A DNA stretch of 64,000 nt from Kitasatospora cineracea (GTDB lineage Bacteria; Actinomycetota; Actinomycetes; Streptomycetales; Streptomycetaceae), in assembly GCF_003751605.1 (NCBI RefSeq), contig NZ_RJVJ01000001.1, positions 1,488,001 to 1,552,000 of the forward strand, written 5' to 3'. This document shows positions 41,252 to 50,503 of this stretch, in pieces (positions within the stretch are counted from its first letter, which is position 1; the number at the start of each line of letters is the position of its first letter). The notes under the pieces were generated by a model, which was given only the letters and a program-made list of their open reading frames with translations, ran no database searches and was not told the origin of the DNA. The translations under genes were made by a program, and so were the position numbers.

Positions 41252-43918
41252 GTGACCGGCCCCCAGTACGACGACCAGGACGCCCCGCCGCCGGAGGACG
41301 ACTGGCAGCCGTCCGACGACGCCTTCCCGCTGGACTCCTTCCCCGACGTGCCGGGCGACCGCCTGCCGGTCTCCCGCCGGGCGAACACCCCGGCGGGCCG
41401 CGAGGGTTCGGGCTCCGGCTCCGGCAGCGGCGGCAGCAGCGGCGGTGGCGGTGGCGGCTTCCAGCGGCGGGACGGCGGCAAGGGCGGCGACCGCTTCCCC
41501 GGCAAGGGCGAACGCCGCGACCGGGACGGCGAGCGCGAGCCGGGCTTCGGCGGCGGCGAGGGCTTCGAGCGGGTCCCCCCGCAGGACCTGGCGGCCGAAC
41601 AGTCCGTGCTCGGCGGCATGCTGCTCTCCAAGGACGCCATCGCGGACGTCGTCGAGGTGCTCAAGCCCGCCGACTACTACCGCCCCGCCCACGAGCTGAT
41701 CCACGGCGCGATCCTCGACCTCTACGCCCGCGGCGAGCCCGCCGACCCGATCACCGTGGCGGGCGAGCTTACCAAGCGCGGCGAGCTCGCCCGCGTCGGC
41801 GGCCCCTCCTACCTGCACACCCTGGTCAACTCCGTCCCCACCGCGGCCAACGCCGAGTACTACGCCGAGATCGTCCACGAGCGCGCCGTGCTGCGCCGCC
41901 TGGTCGAGGCCGGCACCCGGATCGCCGGCATGGGCTACGCCGCCGAGGGCGACGTCGACGACATCGTCAACGCCGCCCAGGCCGAGATCTACGCCGTCAC
42001 CGAGCAGCGCACCAACGAGGACTACGCCCCGCTCGCCGACATCATGGAGGGCGCCCTCGACGAGATCGAGGCGATCGGCTCCCGCTCCGGCCAGATGTCC
42101 GGCGTCCCCACCGGCTTCGCCGACTTCGACCAGCTCACCAACGGCCTGCACCCCGGCCAGATGATCGTCATCGCGGCCCGCCCGGCGATGGGCAAGGCGC
42201 TCGCCCTGGACACCCCGCTGCCCACCCCGGACGGCTGGACCACCATGGGCGGGGTCGCCGTGGGCGACCTGCTGCTCGACGCCGACGGCCGGCCCACCCG
42301 GGTGGTCGCCGCCACCGAGGTGATGACCGGCCGGCCCTGCTACGAGGTCTGCTTCGACGACGGCACCACCGTGATCGCCGACGCCGACCACCAGTGGCTG
42401 ACCGAGACCCGGGCGGTCCGCCGCGCCGGCGGGAGCGGACGGGTCGTCACCACCAAGGAGATCGCGGCCACCCTGCGCTGCGACACCTCGGACGGCCGCG
42501 CCAACCACTCGGTGCGCAACACCGCCGCGCTCGACCTGCCCGAGCAGGACCTCCCGATCCCGCCCTACGCCCTCGGCGCCTGGCTGGGCGGCGGCCACAC
42601 CGACGCCGCCCGGATCACCACCACCGACCCGGAGGTGCTGGAGCGCCTCGCCGCGGACGGCCTGACGGCGCGGCGGATCGGCGACACCCCGACCTACGCG
42701 CTGTGCCACGGCGCGGCGGAACCCGAGACCTCCGAGCGGGCCTGCGCGGCCGCCCTGCGCGAGCTGGGCGTGCTCGGGCGCAAGCACGTCCCGGCGGCCT
42801 ACCTGCGCGGCTCCGTCGCCCAGCGGCGGGCCCTGCTGGCCGGGCTGCTGGACACCGACGGCACCGTCAGCGCCACCGGCTCGGTGCAGTTCGCGGTGGC
42901 GAACCGGGAGCTCGCCGAGGGCTTCCGCGACCTGGTCGTGGGCCTGGGCCACCGGTGCGACGTCGCCACCGAGCGGGTCAACGGCCGGTCCGAGGAGTCC
43001 CCGACGGTCTGGACCGTCACCTTCACCCCGACCGGCGAGGTCTTCGGGCCGGCGCGCGAGCGGGTTGTCCACGCCGAGCGCCGGCGCCCGGCCACCCCGA
43101 GGCTCCGGCAGCGCTACGTGGTCGACGTCCGCGAGGTCGACAGCGTGCGCGTCCGGTGCGTCGAGGTCGACAACCCCGACCACCTGTACCTGGCCACCCG
43201 GTCGATGGTGCCCACTCACAACTCGACCCTCGCGCTGGACTTCGCGCGGGCCTGCTCGATCCACAACAACCTGCCGAGCGTGATCTTCTCGCTCGAAATG
43301 GGCCGCAACGAGATCGCCATGCGCCTGCTGTCCGCGGAGGCCCGGGTGGCCCTGCACCACATGCGGTCGGGGAACATGACGGACGACGACTGGACCCGGG
43401 TGGCCCGGCGGATGCCCGAGGTGAGCGCCGCGCCGCTGTACATCGACGACTCGCCGAACCTGTCGATGATGGAGATCCGGGCCAAGTGCCGGCGGCTCAA
43501 GCAGCGCAACGACCTGCGGCTGGTGGTCATCGACTACCTGCAGCTGATGCAGTCCGGCGGCTCGCGGCGGGCCGAGAGCCGCCAGCAGGAGGTCTCGGAC
43601 ATGTCCCGGAACCTCAAGCTGCTGGCGAAGGAGCTGGAGGTCCCGGTGATCGCGCTCTCCCAGCTGAACCGAGGCCCCGAGCAGCGCACCGACAAGAAGC
43701 CGATGGTCTCCGACCTGCGCGAGTCCGGCTCGATCGAGCAGGACGCCGACATGGTGATCCTGCTGCACCGCGAGGACGCCTACGAGAAGGAGTCCCCGCG
43801 GGCCGGCGAGGCCGACCTGATCGTCGCCAAGCACCGCAACGGCCCCACCGCGACCATCACCGTGGCCTTCCAGGGCCACTACTCGCGCTTCGTCGACATG
43901 ACCAGGGACGTGACCTGA
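41252..43918 (+). CDS. dnaB: Replicative DNA helicase DnaB, intein-containing precursor
   Basis: Unwinds DNA ahead of the replication fork. 888-residue precursor from GTG 41252. Residues 1-110 are a Gly/Arg-rich extension, then the DnaB N-terminal domain (VPPQDLAAEQSVLGGMLLSK). The RecA-like core carries Walker A, split by an intein after PAMGK and resuming STLALDFARAC. Walker B (LRLVVIDYLQLM) and the SDLRESGSIEQDADMVILLH motif follow. The spliced protein would be 546 residues. The upstream region has a DnaA box cluster. Confidence 0.97.
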   Translation: MTGPQYDDQDAPPPEDDWQPSDDAFPLDSFPDVPGDRLPVSRRANTPAGREGSGSGSGSGGSSGGGGGGFQRRDGGKGGDRFPGKGERRDRDGEREPGFGGGEGFERVPPQDLAAEQSVLGGMLLSKDAIADVVEVLKPADYYRPAHELIHGAILDLYARGEPADPITVAGELTKRGELARVGGPSYLHTLVNSVPTAANAEYYAEIVHERAVLRRLVEAGTRIAGMGYAAEGDVDDIVNAAQAEIYAVTEQRTNEDYAPLADIMEGALDEIEAIGSRSGQMSGVPTGFADFDQLTNGLHPGQMIVIAARPAMGKALALDTPLPTPDGWTTMGGVAVGDLLLDADGRPTRVVAATEVMTGRPCYEVCFDDGTTVIADADHQWLTETRAVRRAGGSGRVVTTKEIAATLRCDTSDGRANHSVRNTAALDLPEQDLPIPPYALGAWLGGGHTDAARITTTDPEVLERLAADGLTARRIGDTPTYALCHGAAEPETSERACAAALRELGVLGRKHVPAAYLRGSVAQRRALLAGLLDTDGTVSATGSVQFAVANRELAEGFRDLVVGLGHRCDVATERVNGRSEESPTVWTVTFTPTGEVFGPARERVVHAERRRPATPRLRQRYVVDVREVDSVRVRCVEVDNPDHLYLATRSMVPTHNSTLALDFARACSIHNNLPSVIFSLEMGRNEIAMRLLSAEARVALHHMRSGNMTDDDWTRVARRMPEVSAAPLYIDDSPNLSMMEIRAKCRRLKQRNDLRLVVIDYLQLMQSGGSRRAESRQQEVSDMSRNLKLLAKELEVPVIALSQLNRGPEQRTDKKPMVSDLRESGSIEQDADMVILLHREDAYEKESPRAGEADLIVAKHRNGPTATITVAFQGHYSRFVDMTRDVT
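42197..43222 (+). mobile_element. DnaB intein, class 3 type, endonuclease probably decayed
   Basis: 342 residues (316-657 of the precursor). It starts with Ala (ALALDTPLPTPDG), has B-block His65 and Trp67 (DADHQW), F-block Cys321 (VRCVEV), ends PTHN, and the next host residue is Ser. These are the class 3 features. The endonuclease domain has the first LAGLIDADG-like motif as LGAWLGGGHT, with Gly where the catalytic Asp is expected, and a normal second motif LLAGLLDTDGT. Inteins at the Walker A lysine of DnaB are a known insertion site. Confidence 0.93.
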
Positions 43919-44061
43919 CCCGTAGGTCCGCGCATCTCGCCGCACGGTCCCCGGGGCCGGCTGCACAGCGGTACGCGACCGGCGGGCCGCAGGTCGGGGC
44001 CGGAAAGTGCATCCGGACCCCGGCCGGGAGCGGACGCTTCGTATGGGTTAGTCTCCGGCGA

Positions 44062-45501
44062 ATGACGACCAAGGGATTGCTGACTCGCTGGGGGGCCCGG
44101 CGGGCGGGGCGGGGAGAGCGCGCCGCCGCAGCGGGGAGCCGGCTGGGCTGGCTGGACGCGCTGCGGGGGATCGCCGCGCTGGCCGTGGCGGCCCACCACT
44201 TCGAGATCATGCGGCTGATCCCCTACGGCGGCACCATAGCCGCGCACTTCGACCTCGGCTTCTACGGGGTCATCGCGTTCTTCATCGTCAGCGGGTACAT
44301 CATCCCGGCCTCTCTGGAGCGCCGCGGTGACGTCCGCGCCTTCTGGATCGGCCGGATCTTCCGGATCTACCCGGCGCTGATCGTGAGCATGCTGCTCGCC
44401 GAGTTCCTGCTGCCGCACGACTACCAGGTGCTCACCTTCGACGGCTACGGGCACGACAAGCTCTGGCTGGCGGGCAACGGCCTGATGCTGTCGGACATGC
44501 TCGGCGTCGTCAACGCGCTCGGCATCTCCTGGACGCTCACGTACGAGATGCTCTTCTACTTCTTCGTCAGCAGTCTCTTCACGGTGGCCTGGCACCGGCG
44601 CAGCTCGATGATCTCCGTGACGGCGGGCGGCATCGCGCTCGTCCTGGGCGTGTGGGTCCCGTCGTACAGCCTGACCCACACCCTGCCGGAGCTCCAGCAC
44701 CTGGTGGCCGCGGCCGTGCTCATCGTCGTCGCGGGCCTGGTCTGCATGCTCAGCGGCAACGCGGCGCTGGCCCGGATCGGCGGCCTGTTGCTGGGCGGGT
44801 TCGGCCTGCTGCTGGTGTTCACCAACGGCCGGACGCCCGCGTACGAGACCTTCACCATCCTGGCGACGATGTTCGCGGGAACGGTGATCTACCGCGCGCA
44901 GCACGGGCAGATCGAGCGGATCGAAGCCTGGCTGACCGTCGGGTTCGTGGTGGCGGCGGGCGCCCTGGTGGGCTGGATGTACAACCGGGACGCGATGGGG
45001 CGGGCGACCGCGACCTTCACCTGGCCGGCCTGGTCCTACGCGTACCTGGGGGCGTGGGCGTCGTTCGGACTGTTCTTCCTGCTGCGCAACAAGCGGCTGC
45101 CGCGGGTGATGACCTGGCTGGGCGCGGTGAGCTTCTCGGTGTACCTGCTGCACTGGCCGGTGAAGCGGTTCCTGCTGTGGCAGCTCGGCTGGGACAGCAA
45201 CTACTACTACAACAAGCTGGCCGCGATGCCGTTCGCCGAGCGCTGGTCTTGGGTGGCCGGGTACGTCGCGGTGCTGCTGGCGGTCTGCTGGGTGGTGTAC
45301 CGGCTGGTGGAGGTGCCGTTCCAGAACCTGGGCCGGAAGCTGACCAAGGCGATGAACCGCCGCTGGCCTCCGCAGTCGCTGGAGCGGCCGGCGCAGCTCC
45401 CGGCCCCGGCCGCCGCCCCGGCCGCCGCTGCGGCTCCTGCGGCGGCCGAGCCGGCGCTGACCGGCTCGGCCCCGGGCGGCGGGGGAACGCGGACGGACTG
45501 A
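44062..45501 (+). CDS. Acyltransferase 3 family membrane protein
   Basis: 479 residues from ATG 44062. About ten membrane helices; the family start LGWLDALRGIAALAVAAHHF with the conserved R and H residues, and later WTLTYEMLFYFF and SFSVYLLHWP. Such proteins O-acylate sugars, lipids or antibiotics at the membrane; substrate unknown. The C-terminus is an Ala/Pro-rich tail. The preceding 143-base gap shows nothing notable. Confidence 0.88.
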   Translation: MTTKGLLTRWGARRAGRGERAAAAGSRLGWLDALRGIAALAVAAHHFEIMRLIPYGGTIAAHFDLGFYGVIAFFIVSGYIIPASLERRGDVRAFWIGRIFRIYPALIVSMLLAEFLLPHDYQVLTFDGYGHDKLWLAGNGLMLSDMLGVVNALGISWTLTYEMLFYFFVSSLFTVAWHRRSSMISVTAGGIALVLGVWVPSYSLTHTLPELQHLVAAAVLIVVAGLVCMLSGNAALARIGGLLLGGFGLLLVFTNGRTPAYETFTILATMFAGTVIYRAQHGQIERIEAWLTVGFVVAAGALVGWMYNRDAMGRATATFTWPAWSYAYLGAWASFGLFFLLRNKRLPRVMTWLGAVSFSVYLLHWPVKRFLLWQLGWDSNYYYNKLAAMPFAERWSWVAGYVAVLLAVCWVVYRLVEVPFQNLGRKLTKAMNRRWPPQSLERPAQLPAPAAAPAAAAAPAAAEPALTGSAPGGGGTRTD

Positions 45502-45504
45502 GCA

Positions 45505-45523
45505 CCGCCCCCTCCCGGGGCGG
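45505..45523. terminator. Terminator between the acyltransferase and Eis-like genes
   Basis: CCGCCCC (45505-45511) pairs with GGGGCGG (45517-45523), 5-base loop, between convergent genes. Confidence 0.5.
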
Positions 45524-45528
45524 GGCGT

Positions 45529-46743
45529 TCAGAACCAGTGCAGGCAGTGCGGGGCGCGCTCGGCGCGGAACAGGGCGTCTGCGCGGGCGGCGGCGTCGGG
45601 GTGGTGGAGGCGGAGGTGGCCGGCCCGGGCCAGGGTGCTGGGGGCGGTGCCGCCGAGCAGGATCGTGCCGAGGTCGCTGACGTCGAGCGAGAGGTCGGGT
45701 TCGCGGTCGGTGGGCACGCACGCGGCCTCGCCGCCGCGGACGGTCAGCAGGTGGCGGTGGTGCTCGCCGAGGAACGGGTCGTCGACGTCCAGGACGAGTT
45801 CCCCGTCGGCGCTCCAGCCGCGGGAGGTGAGCGCGCCGGGGACGTCCAGCACCCGGGCCCAGAGCCAGTCGGTGTACTTCTCGGGCTGGCCGGCGCCGTG
45901 GTCGGCGAGCAGCCAGGGCAGCGGGTGGTCCGGCGGGACGTGCCGGAACACCACCCGCTGGACCAGGTCGTGGCCGAGCAGGTAGCGGGCGAGCGCGGTG
46001 TACGCGGCGTCGGTGACGGCGATGGTCTCGTCGACCCGCAGCGTGCGGTCGTCGTCGACGTGGTAGCTGGCGTAGCCGTCGGGCCGGCCGGCGGCGTCCC
46101 GGTGCAGGGCGACGTAGCGGGGCTTGGGGGCGATCGGGGGCTGGCCGGCGCCGCGCTCCCACCAGCGGTGCGGGCGGGAGACCGAGCCGGGGCGCAGCCG
46201 CCGGTACTCGTCGTAGACCCGCTCCAGCAGCTCCACCGCCTTGTCGCGGTGCAGCAGTTCGACCGTCCCCGGGTCGGCGTCCCCGGCCCGGAGCGGGGCG
46301 AGCGCGGCGCGCTGCCGGGGCACGGCGTAGTTCTGGGTGGAGGTGGCGGGCCCGTAGCCGAAGCGGCGGTAGATCACCGACTCGGAGGCGAGCAGCACCG
46401 CCAGCACCTCGCCGCGCTCGCGCAGTCCGGCGAGCTGGCGGCGCATCAGCGCGGTGAGCACGCCCCGCCGCCGATGCGAGGGCAGCACGCCGACGGCCGT
46501 CACCCCGGAGACCGGGACGATCCGCCCGCCGGGCAGGGTGAGTTCGAGGGTGTACGCCCCGGCGGTGCCGACCGGCCGGCCGTCCGCGTCGTGGGCGAGC
46601 AGGCCGCGCTCCGGCTCGAAGGCCGACCACCAGACGCCGGTGCCGCCCTCGCCGGGCGGGTCGACGAACATCCCGAACGCGGCGTGCATGGTCTCGACGA
46701 ACAGGTCGAGGTCCTGCTCGGTGGTAAGCCGGATGTCGATCAA
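45529..46743 (-). CDS. Eis-like GNAT acetyltransferase
   Basis: 404 residues from a TTG at 46743, chosen because GGAAGG lies upstream and the protein then reads MIDIRLTTEQDLDLFVETMH; a GTG at 46812 is the alternative. The acetyl-CoA loop is VLPSHRRRGVLTALM in the first GNAT domain; a second GNAT-like domain and a sterol-carrier-like domain follow, ending in CLHWF. The family (enhanced intracellular survival) acetylates amines, including aminoglycosides in mycobacteria; substrate here unknown. Confidence 0.85.
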   Translation of the reverse strand: MIDIRLTTEQDLDLFVETMHAAFGMFVDPPGEGGTGVWWSAFEPERGLLAHDADGRPVGTAGAYTLELTLPGGRIVPVSGVTAVGVLPSHRRRGVLTALMRRQLAGLRERGEVLAVLLASESVIYRRFGYGPATSTQNYAVPRQRAALAPLRAGDADPGTVELLHRDKAVELLERVYDEYRRLRPGSVSRPHRWWERGAGQPPIAPKPRYVALHRDAAGRPDGYASYHVDDDRTLRVDETIAVTDAAYTALARYLLGHDLVQRVVFRHVPPDHPLPWLLADHGAGQPEKYTDWLWARVLDVPGALTSRGWSADGELVLDVDDPFLGEHHRHLLTVRGGEAACVPTDREPDLSLDVSDLGTILLGGTAPSTLARAGHLRLHHPDAAARADALFRAERAPHCLHWF

Positions 46744-46844
46744 TGCCGCCGCCTTCCGCGGTCGCGGTCGCCTGTCCGGTTCAGTGCAGCCGCCTTGCCG
46801 GTGCACGGTCAAGCGATTAACCGGGTCCGGTAGGGTCGCCCGCC

Positions 46845-47396
46845 ATGGACGAGGACCTGGAACTGCTCCCGCTGCCGGACGAGGCGGTCGCGCTGCTGAC
46901 CGGGGCGGGGGCGCCGCCCCGGCTGGTGGCGCACCTGCGGCTGGTGCACGACGTGGCGGCGCGGCTGGCGGACTGGACGGCGGAGCGCTGCCCGAAGCTG
47001 GCGGTGGACCGGTCGGCGGTGCTGTTCGGGGCGGCCACCCACGACATCGGCAAGGCGGTGCACCGCTCCGAGCTGTCCGGCCCGGGCTCGGCGCACGAGC
47101 CGGCCGGCCGGGAGCTGCTGCTGGCGGCGGGGGTGGCCCCGCAGCTGGCCCGGTTCGCGGCCGGGCACGCCGACTGGGGCCCGTCCTCCACCGCCGAGGA
47201 CCTGCTGGTCGCGCTGGCCGACAAGGTGTGGAAGGACAAGCGCGTCCCGGAGCTGGAGGACCTGTTGGTCGGGGCCCTGGCCCGGGCGGGCGGCGGCGAG
47301 CGCTGGGCCTGGTTCCTGGCCCTGGACGAACTGCTCACCGCCCTCGGCGCGGACGCCGGCCCGCGCCTGGCGTACCAGGCGCGCCACCCGCTCTAG
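46845..47396 (+). CDS. HD domain phosphohydrolase
   Basis: 183 residues from ATG 46845. Metal-binding residues are visible as H in LRLVHDVA, HD in AATHDIGKAVH, and D in ALADKVWKDKR. Probably hydrolyses a nucleotide or other phosphate ester; substrate unknown. It converges on manA; the 23-base gap is part of a short tandem repeat. Confidence 0.82.
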   Translation: MDEDLELLPLPDEAVALLTGAGAPPRLVAHLRLVHDVAARLADWTAERCPKLAVDRSAVLFGAATHDIGKAVHRSELSGPGSAHEPAGRELLLAAGVAPQLARFAAGHADWGPSSTAEDLLVALADKVWKDKRVPELEDLLVGALARAGGGERWAWFLALDELLTALGADAGPRLAYQARHPL

Positions 47397-47435
47397 CTGC
47401 TCTGGCCGCTCTGGCTGCTCTAGCTGCTCTGGCCG
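47391..47435. repeat. 27-bp tandem repeat carrying two stop codons
   Basis: CTCTAGCTGCTCTGGCCG occurs at 47391-47408 and again at 47418-47435, a period of 27 bases. The first copy holds the TAG of the HD gene, the second the CTA (TAG on the minus strand) of manA. Confidence 0.7.
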
Positions 47436-48621
47436 AGCGTGACGGTGCTGCGGAAGACGGTCGCGCCGGGGCCGGTGAGCAGGGTCGGGGTGCCGTCGGC
47501 CGGCAGGAAGGCGGACTCGCCGTGCCGCAGCGTCAACTCCTGGCCGCCCGAGGCGAGGTGGGCCGTTCCGGCGGTGCAGAGCAGGATCTGCGGGGCGTCG
47601 CCGGGCAGGGTGGCGGGGCGGTCGGCGAGCTCGTAGCGGGAGAGCCGGAACTCGTCGATCGGCACCGGGTAGTGCCGTTCGCCGTCCGGGCCGGGCTCGG
47701 GGCGCAGCACCTCCGGGCGGCCGGCCCGGAAGTCGACCACCTTCAGCAGCTCGGGGACGTCCACGTGCTTGGGGGTGAAGCCGCAGCGCAGCACGTTGTC
47801 GGAGTTGGACATGATCTCGACGCCGGTGCCGCGCAGGTAGGCGTGCGGGAGCCCGGCGCCGAGGTAGAGCGCCTCGCCGGGCTGCAGCCGGACGTGGTTG
47901 AGCAGCAGCGCGGCGACCAGCCCGGGGTCGCCGGGGTGCTCGGCGGCGGCGAAGGCGTACCCGGCGAGTTCGCCGGTCGGGTCGGCCGGGGCGGCGGCGG
48001 TGACCGCGCGGGCGACGGCGGCCACCGTCTCGCGGCCCGCGTCGTCGGTCAGGCCCAGGGCCGCGGCGAGCGCCCCGCCGAGCGCCTCCGGTTCGGGCTT
48101 GGTGTGCAGCAGGTCGATCAGCGGCTCCAGCCCGGGGACGTCGAGCGAGGCCATCAGGGCGGCCGCTCCGGCGGGGGTGCGGAAGCCGCACAGGCCCTCG
48201 AACTCGCTGAGCGCGCAGATCAGTTCGGGCTTGTGGTTGTCGTCCTTGTAGTTGCGCTGCGGGGCGTCCAGCGGGATGCCGCGGGCCTCCTCGTCGGCGT
48301 ACCCGGCCCGGGCCTGCGCCCTGGTCGGGTGGGCCTGGATGGAGAGCGGCAGGGCGGCGGCGAGCACCTTGGCCAGGAACGGCAGCGTCGGCCCGAACCG
48401 TTCGACGGACGCGGCGCCCAGCTCGCCGACCGGGTCGGCGGCGATCAGCCGGTCCAGCGGGACCGGGCCGCCGCCGCGGTCGGCCCGGGACGGCGCCCCG
48501 GGGTGGGCGCCCATCCACAGCTCGGCCTGGGGGAACCGGTGGCCGGCCGTCCGAGCAGCTCGGGGATGGCGGTGGCCGAACCCCAGGCGTAGTCGCGGAC
48601 GGTGTTGTCGAGCCGGTCCAT
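47420..48621 (-). pseudogene. manA: Mannose-6-phosphate isomerase, frameshifted as read
   Basis: Interconverts mannose 6-phosphate and fructose 6-phosphate with zinc. The N-terminal part MDRLDNTVRDYAWGSATAIP (start 48621, GGGAG upstream) runs to about residue 29. The rest of the protein (AELWMGAHPGAPS, the zinc-binding SIQAHPT, the ALYLGAGLPHAYLRG segment) is in another frame. Adding one G to the G5 run at 48529-48533 gives TGSPQAELWMG and a full ~400-residue enzyme. All other conserved segments are intact, so this is either a fresh mutation or a sequence error. Confidence 0.85.
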
Positions 48622-48818
48622 CAGGTACTCCCGGGGTGGTGTGTGCGAGGTGCCCGGTGTGCGGGGACCCACGACAATAGTCGACGCCCGTGGCGGGCCG
48701 GGGGGTCGCGGTGATCACCCTCCTGGGCGCTCCCACCCGGCGGCCCGGGGGCCTTCCGGCCAGGCTGGACGGGACGGGCCGGCCCGTGCCCGCCGCCGCA
48801 CCGATCAGGGGAGCAGCC

Positions 48819-49772
48819 GTGACCGCGTCACTGCCCGAGGAGAGCGCCCACGGCCACCGGGCGGGCGCCGCGCCGGCCTTCCGCCCGTTGGAGGTCGAGG
48901 TCTTCACCGGGCCGGAGAGCGCGTTCTTCGCCACCTCCAGCCTGATCATGGGCGAGCGCACGGCGATCCTGGTCGACGCCCAGTTGACCCGCAGCGCCGG
49001 GCGCGAGCTCGCCGAGTGGATCGCCGGCAAGGGCCGCGAGCTGCTGGCGATCGTGGTCAGCCACCAGCACCCCGACCACTACTTCGGCGCGGAGGAGGTG
49101 CTGCGGCTGTTCCCGGCCGCGCAACTGCTGGCCGCGCCCTCGGTGGTGGAGGGCATCGGGCAGACCGCGGCGGCGAAGGTCGCGCAGTGGAAGCCGGTGT
49201 ACGGCGACGACATCCCGGACCAGCCGCTGCTGCCCGGGCTGCTGATGCCGCAGCCGCTGATGATCGACGGCCAGCTGATCCGGATCCTGCAGCTCGGCCA
49301 GGGCGACAGCGCGGGCTCCACCGTCGCCCACCTGCCGAGCATCCGCACCGTGGTCGCGGGCGACTTCGTCTACAACGGCACCCACGTCTGGACCGCCGAC
49401 ACCGACCCGGACGCCCGCGGCCAGTGGTCGCACAACCTGGGCCGGATCGCCGACCTCGGCGTCGACCGGGTGATCGCCGGGCACCGCGCCCCCGGCACGG
49501 ACGACGCCGCGCACCGGGTGCTCGCCTTCACCGCCGGCTACCTGCGCGACTTCGACGAGGCGCTGCACGACCACCCCGACGACGCGGAGGCGCTGGCCGC
49601 CGCGATGAACGAGCGCTACGGCGGCCTGACCCTGCCGGCCATCCTGGAGCACGGCGCGGCCGCGAACGTCGCCCGCCGCCGGGCGGCGGACCGGGACACC
49701 CGGGGCGTGCGGGGCGACGGGGCCGACGACGACGAGGTGGTCGACGCGGAGATCGTCGACGGCGAGCAGTGA
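48819..49772 (+). CDS. MBL-fold metallo-hydrolase
   Basis: 317 residues from GTG 48819 (GGGGAG upstream). The metal-binding motif HQHPDH is in VVSHQHPDHYFGAEE; further ligands are likely in VVAGDFVYNGTH and IAGHRAPG. Substrate unknown. The C-terminal ~40 residues are charged. It is 10 bases upstream of mobA and probably cotranscribed. Confidence 0.85.
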   Translation: MTASLPEESAHGHRAGAAPAFRPLEVEVFTGPESAFFATSSLIMGERTAILVDAQLTRSAGRELAEWIAGKGRELLAIVVSHQHPDHYFGAEEVLRLFPAAQLLAAPSVVEGIGQTAAAKVAQWKPVYGDDIPDQPLLPGLLMPQPLMIDGQLIRILQLGQGDSAGSTVAHLPSIRTVVAGDFVYNGTHVWTADTDPDARGQWSHNLGRIADLGVDRVIAGHRAPGTDDAAHRVLAFTAGYLRDFDEALHDHPDDAEALAAAMNERYGGLTLPAILEHGAAANVARRRAADRDTRGVRGDGADDDEVVDAEIVDGEQ

Positions 49773-49782
49773 TACTGCCGGG

Positions 49783-50391
49783 GTGACGGACGACGGGTAC
49801 GACGCGGTGGTGGTGGCCGGCGGGGCGGGCCGGCGGCTCGGCGGGGCCGACAAGCCCGCCCTGACGGTCGGCGGGCGCACCCTGCTGGACCGGGTGCTGG
49901 CGGCCTGCGCGGACGCCCGGCAGACTCTGGTGGTCGGCCCCGAGCGGCCCACCGAACGGGCCGGGGTCCGCTGGCTGCGCGAGGACCCGCCGGGCGGCGG
50001 CCCGCTGGCGGCGGTGGCCGCCGCCCTGCCCGCGGTGACCGCGCCCCGGGTCCTGCTGCTCGCCGCCGACCTGCCGTTCCTGGACACCGCGACGGTGCGG
50101 CGGCTGCTGGCCGCGCTCGACGGGGACGGGGGCGACCGCTGCGACGGGGCCCTGCTGGTCGACGCCGACGGCCGCGACCAGCCGCTGGCCGCCGCCTACC
50201 GCACCGCGCCCCTGCGGGCGGCCCGCACCGCGCTCGGCGACCCGGCCGGCCGCCCGCTGCGCGGCCTGCTCGCCCCGCTGCGGCTGACCCGGCTGCCCGA
50301 CCCGGCGGGCGCCGCCTTCGACTGCGACACCTGGGACGAACTCGCCGCGGCCCGCGACCGGGCGGGGCGCGACCGGGCGGGGCGCGGCTGA
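49783..50391 (+). CDS. mobA: Molybdenum cofactor guanylyltransferase-like NTP transferase
   Basis: 202 residues from GTG 49783. The nucleotide-binding start VVVAGGAGRRLGGADKPALT and the LAADLPFLD metal motif fit MobA/MobA-like proteins. It likely attaches a nucleotide to molybdopterin, but a related sugar or acyl nucleotidyltransferase cannot be excluded. The moeA gene nearby supports a cofactor role. Confidence 0.82.
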   Translation: MTDDGYDAVVVAGGAGRRLGGADKPALTVGGRTLLDRVLAACADARQTLVVGPERPTERAGVRWLREDPPGGGPLAAVAAALPAVTAPRVLLLAADLPFLDTATVRRLLAALDGDGGDRCDGALLVDADGRDQPLAAAYRTAPLRAARTALGDPAGRPLRGLLAPLRLTRLPDPAGAAFDCDTWDELAAARDRAGRDRAGRG

Positions 50392-50503
50392 CGGGGCGCG
50401 GCGGGCCGTTCACCGGGGCCGCGGGCGGGCGGTGAGGGAAACGACGCGTGGCGCTCACGGGGGAAGCGGCTTGCGGGCGGGCGGATCGGGCAGCATGGGC
50501 GTC

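Noticed and set aside
40964..43966. 1000-codon open frame antisense to dnaB
   Set aside because: Low-complexity Gly/Ala/Val/Arg composition and no family features; dnaB in this region is unambiguous.
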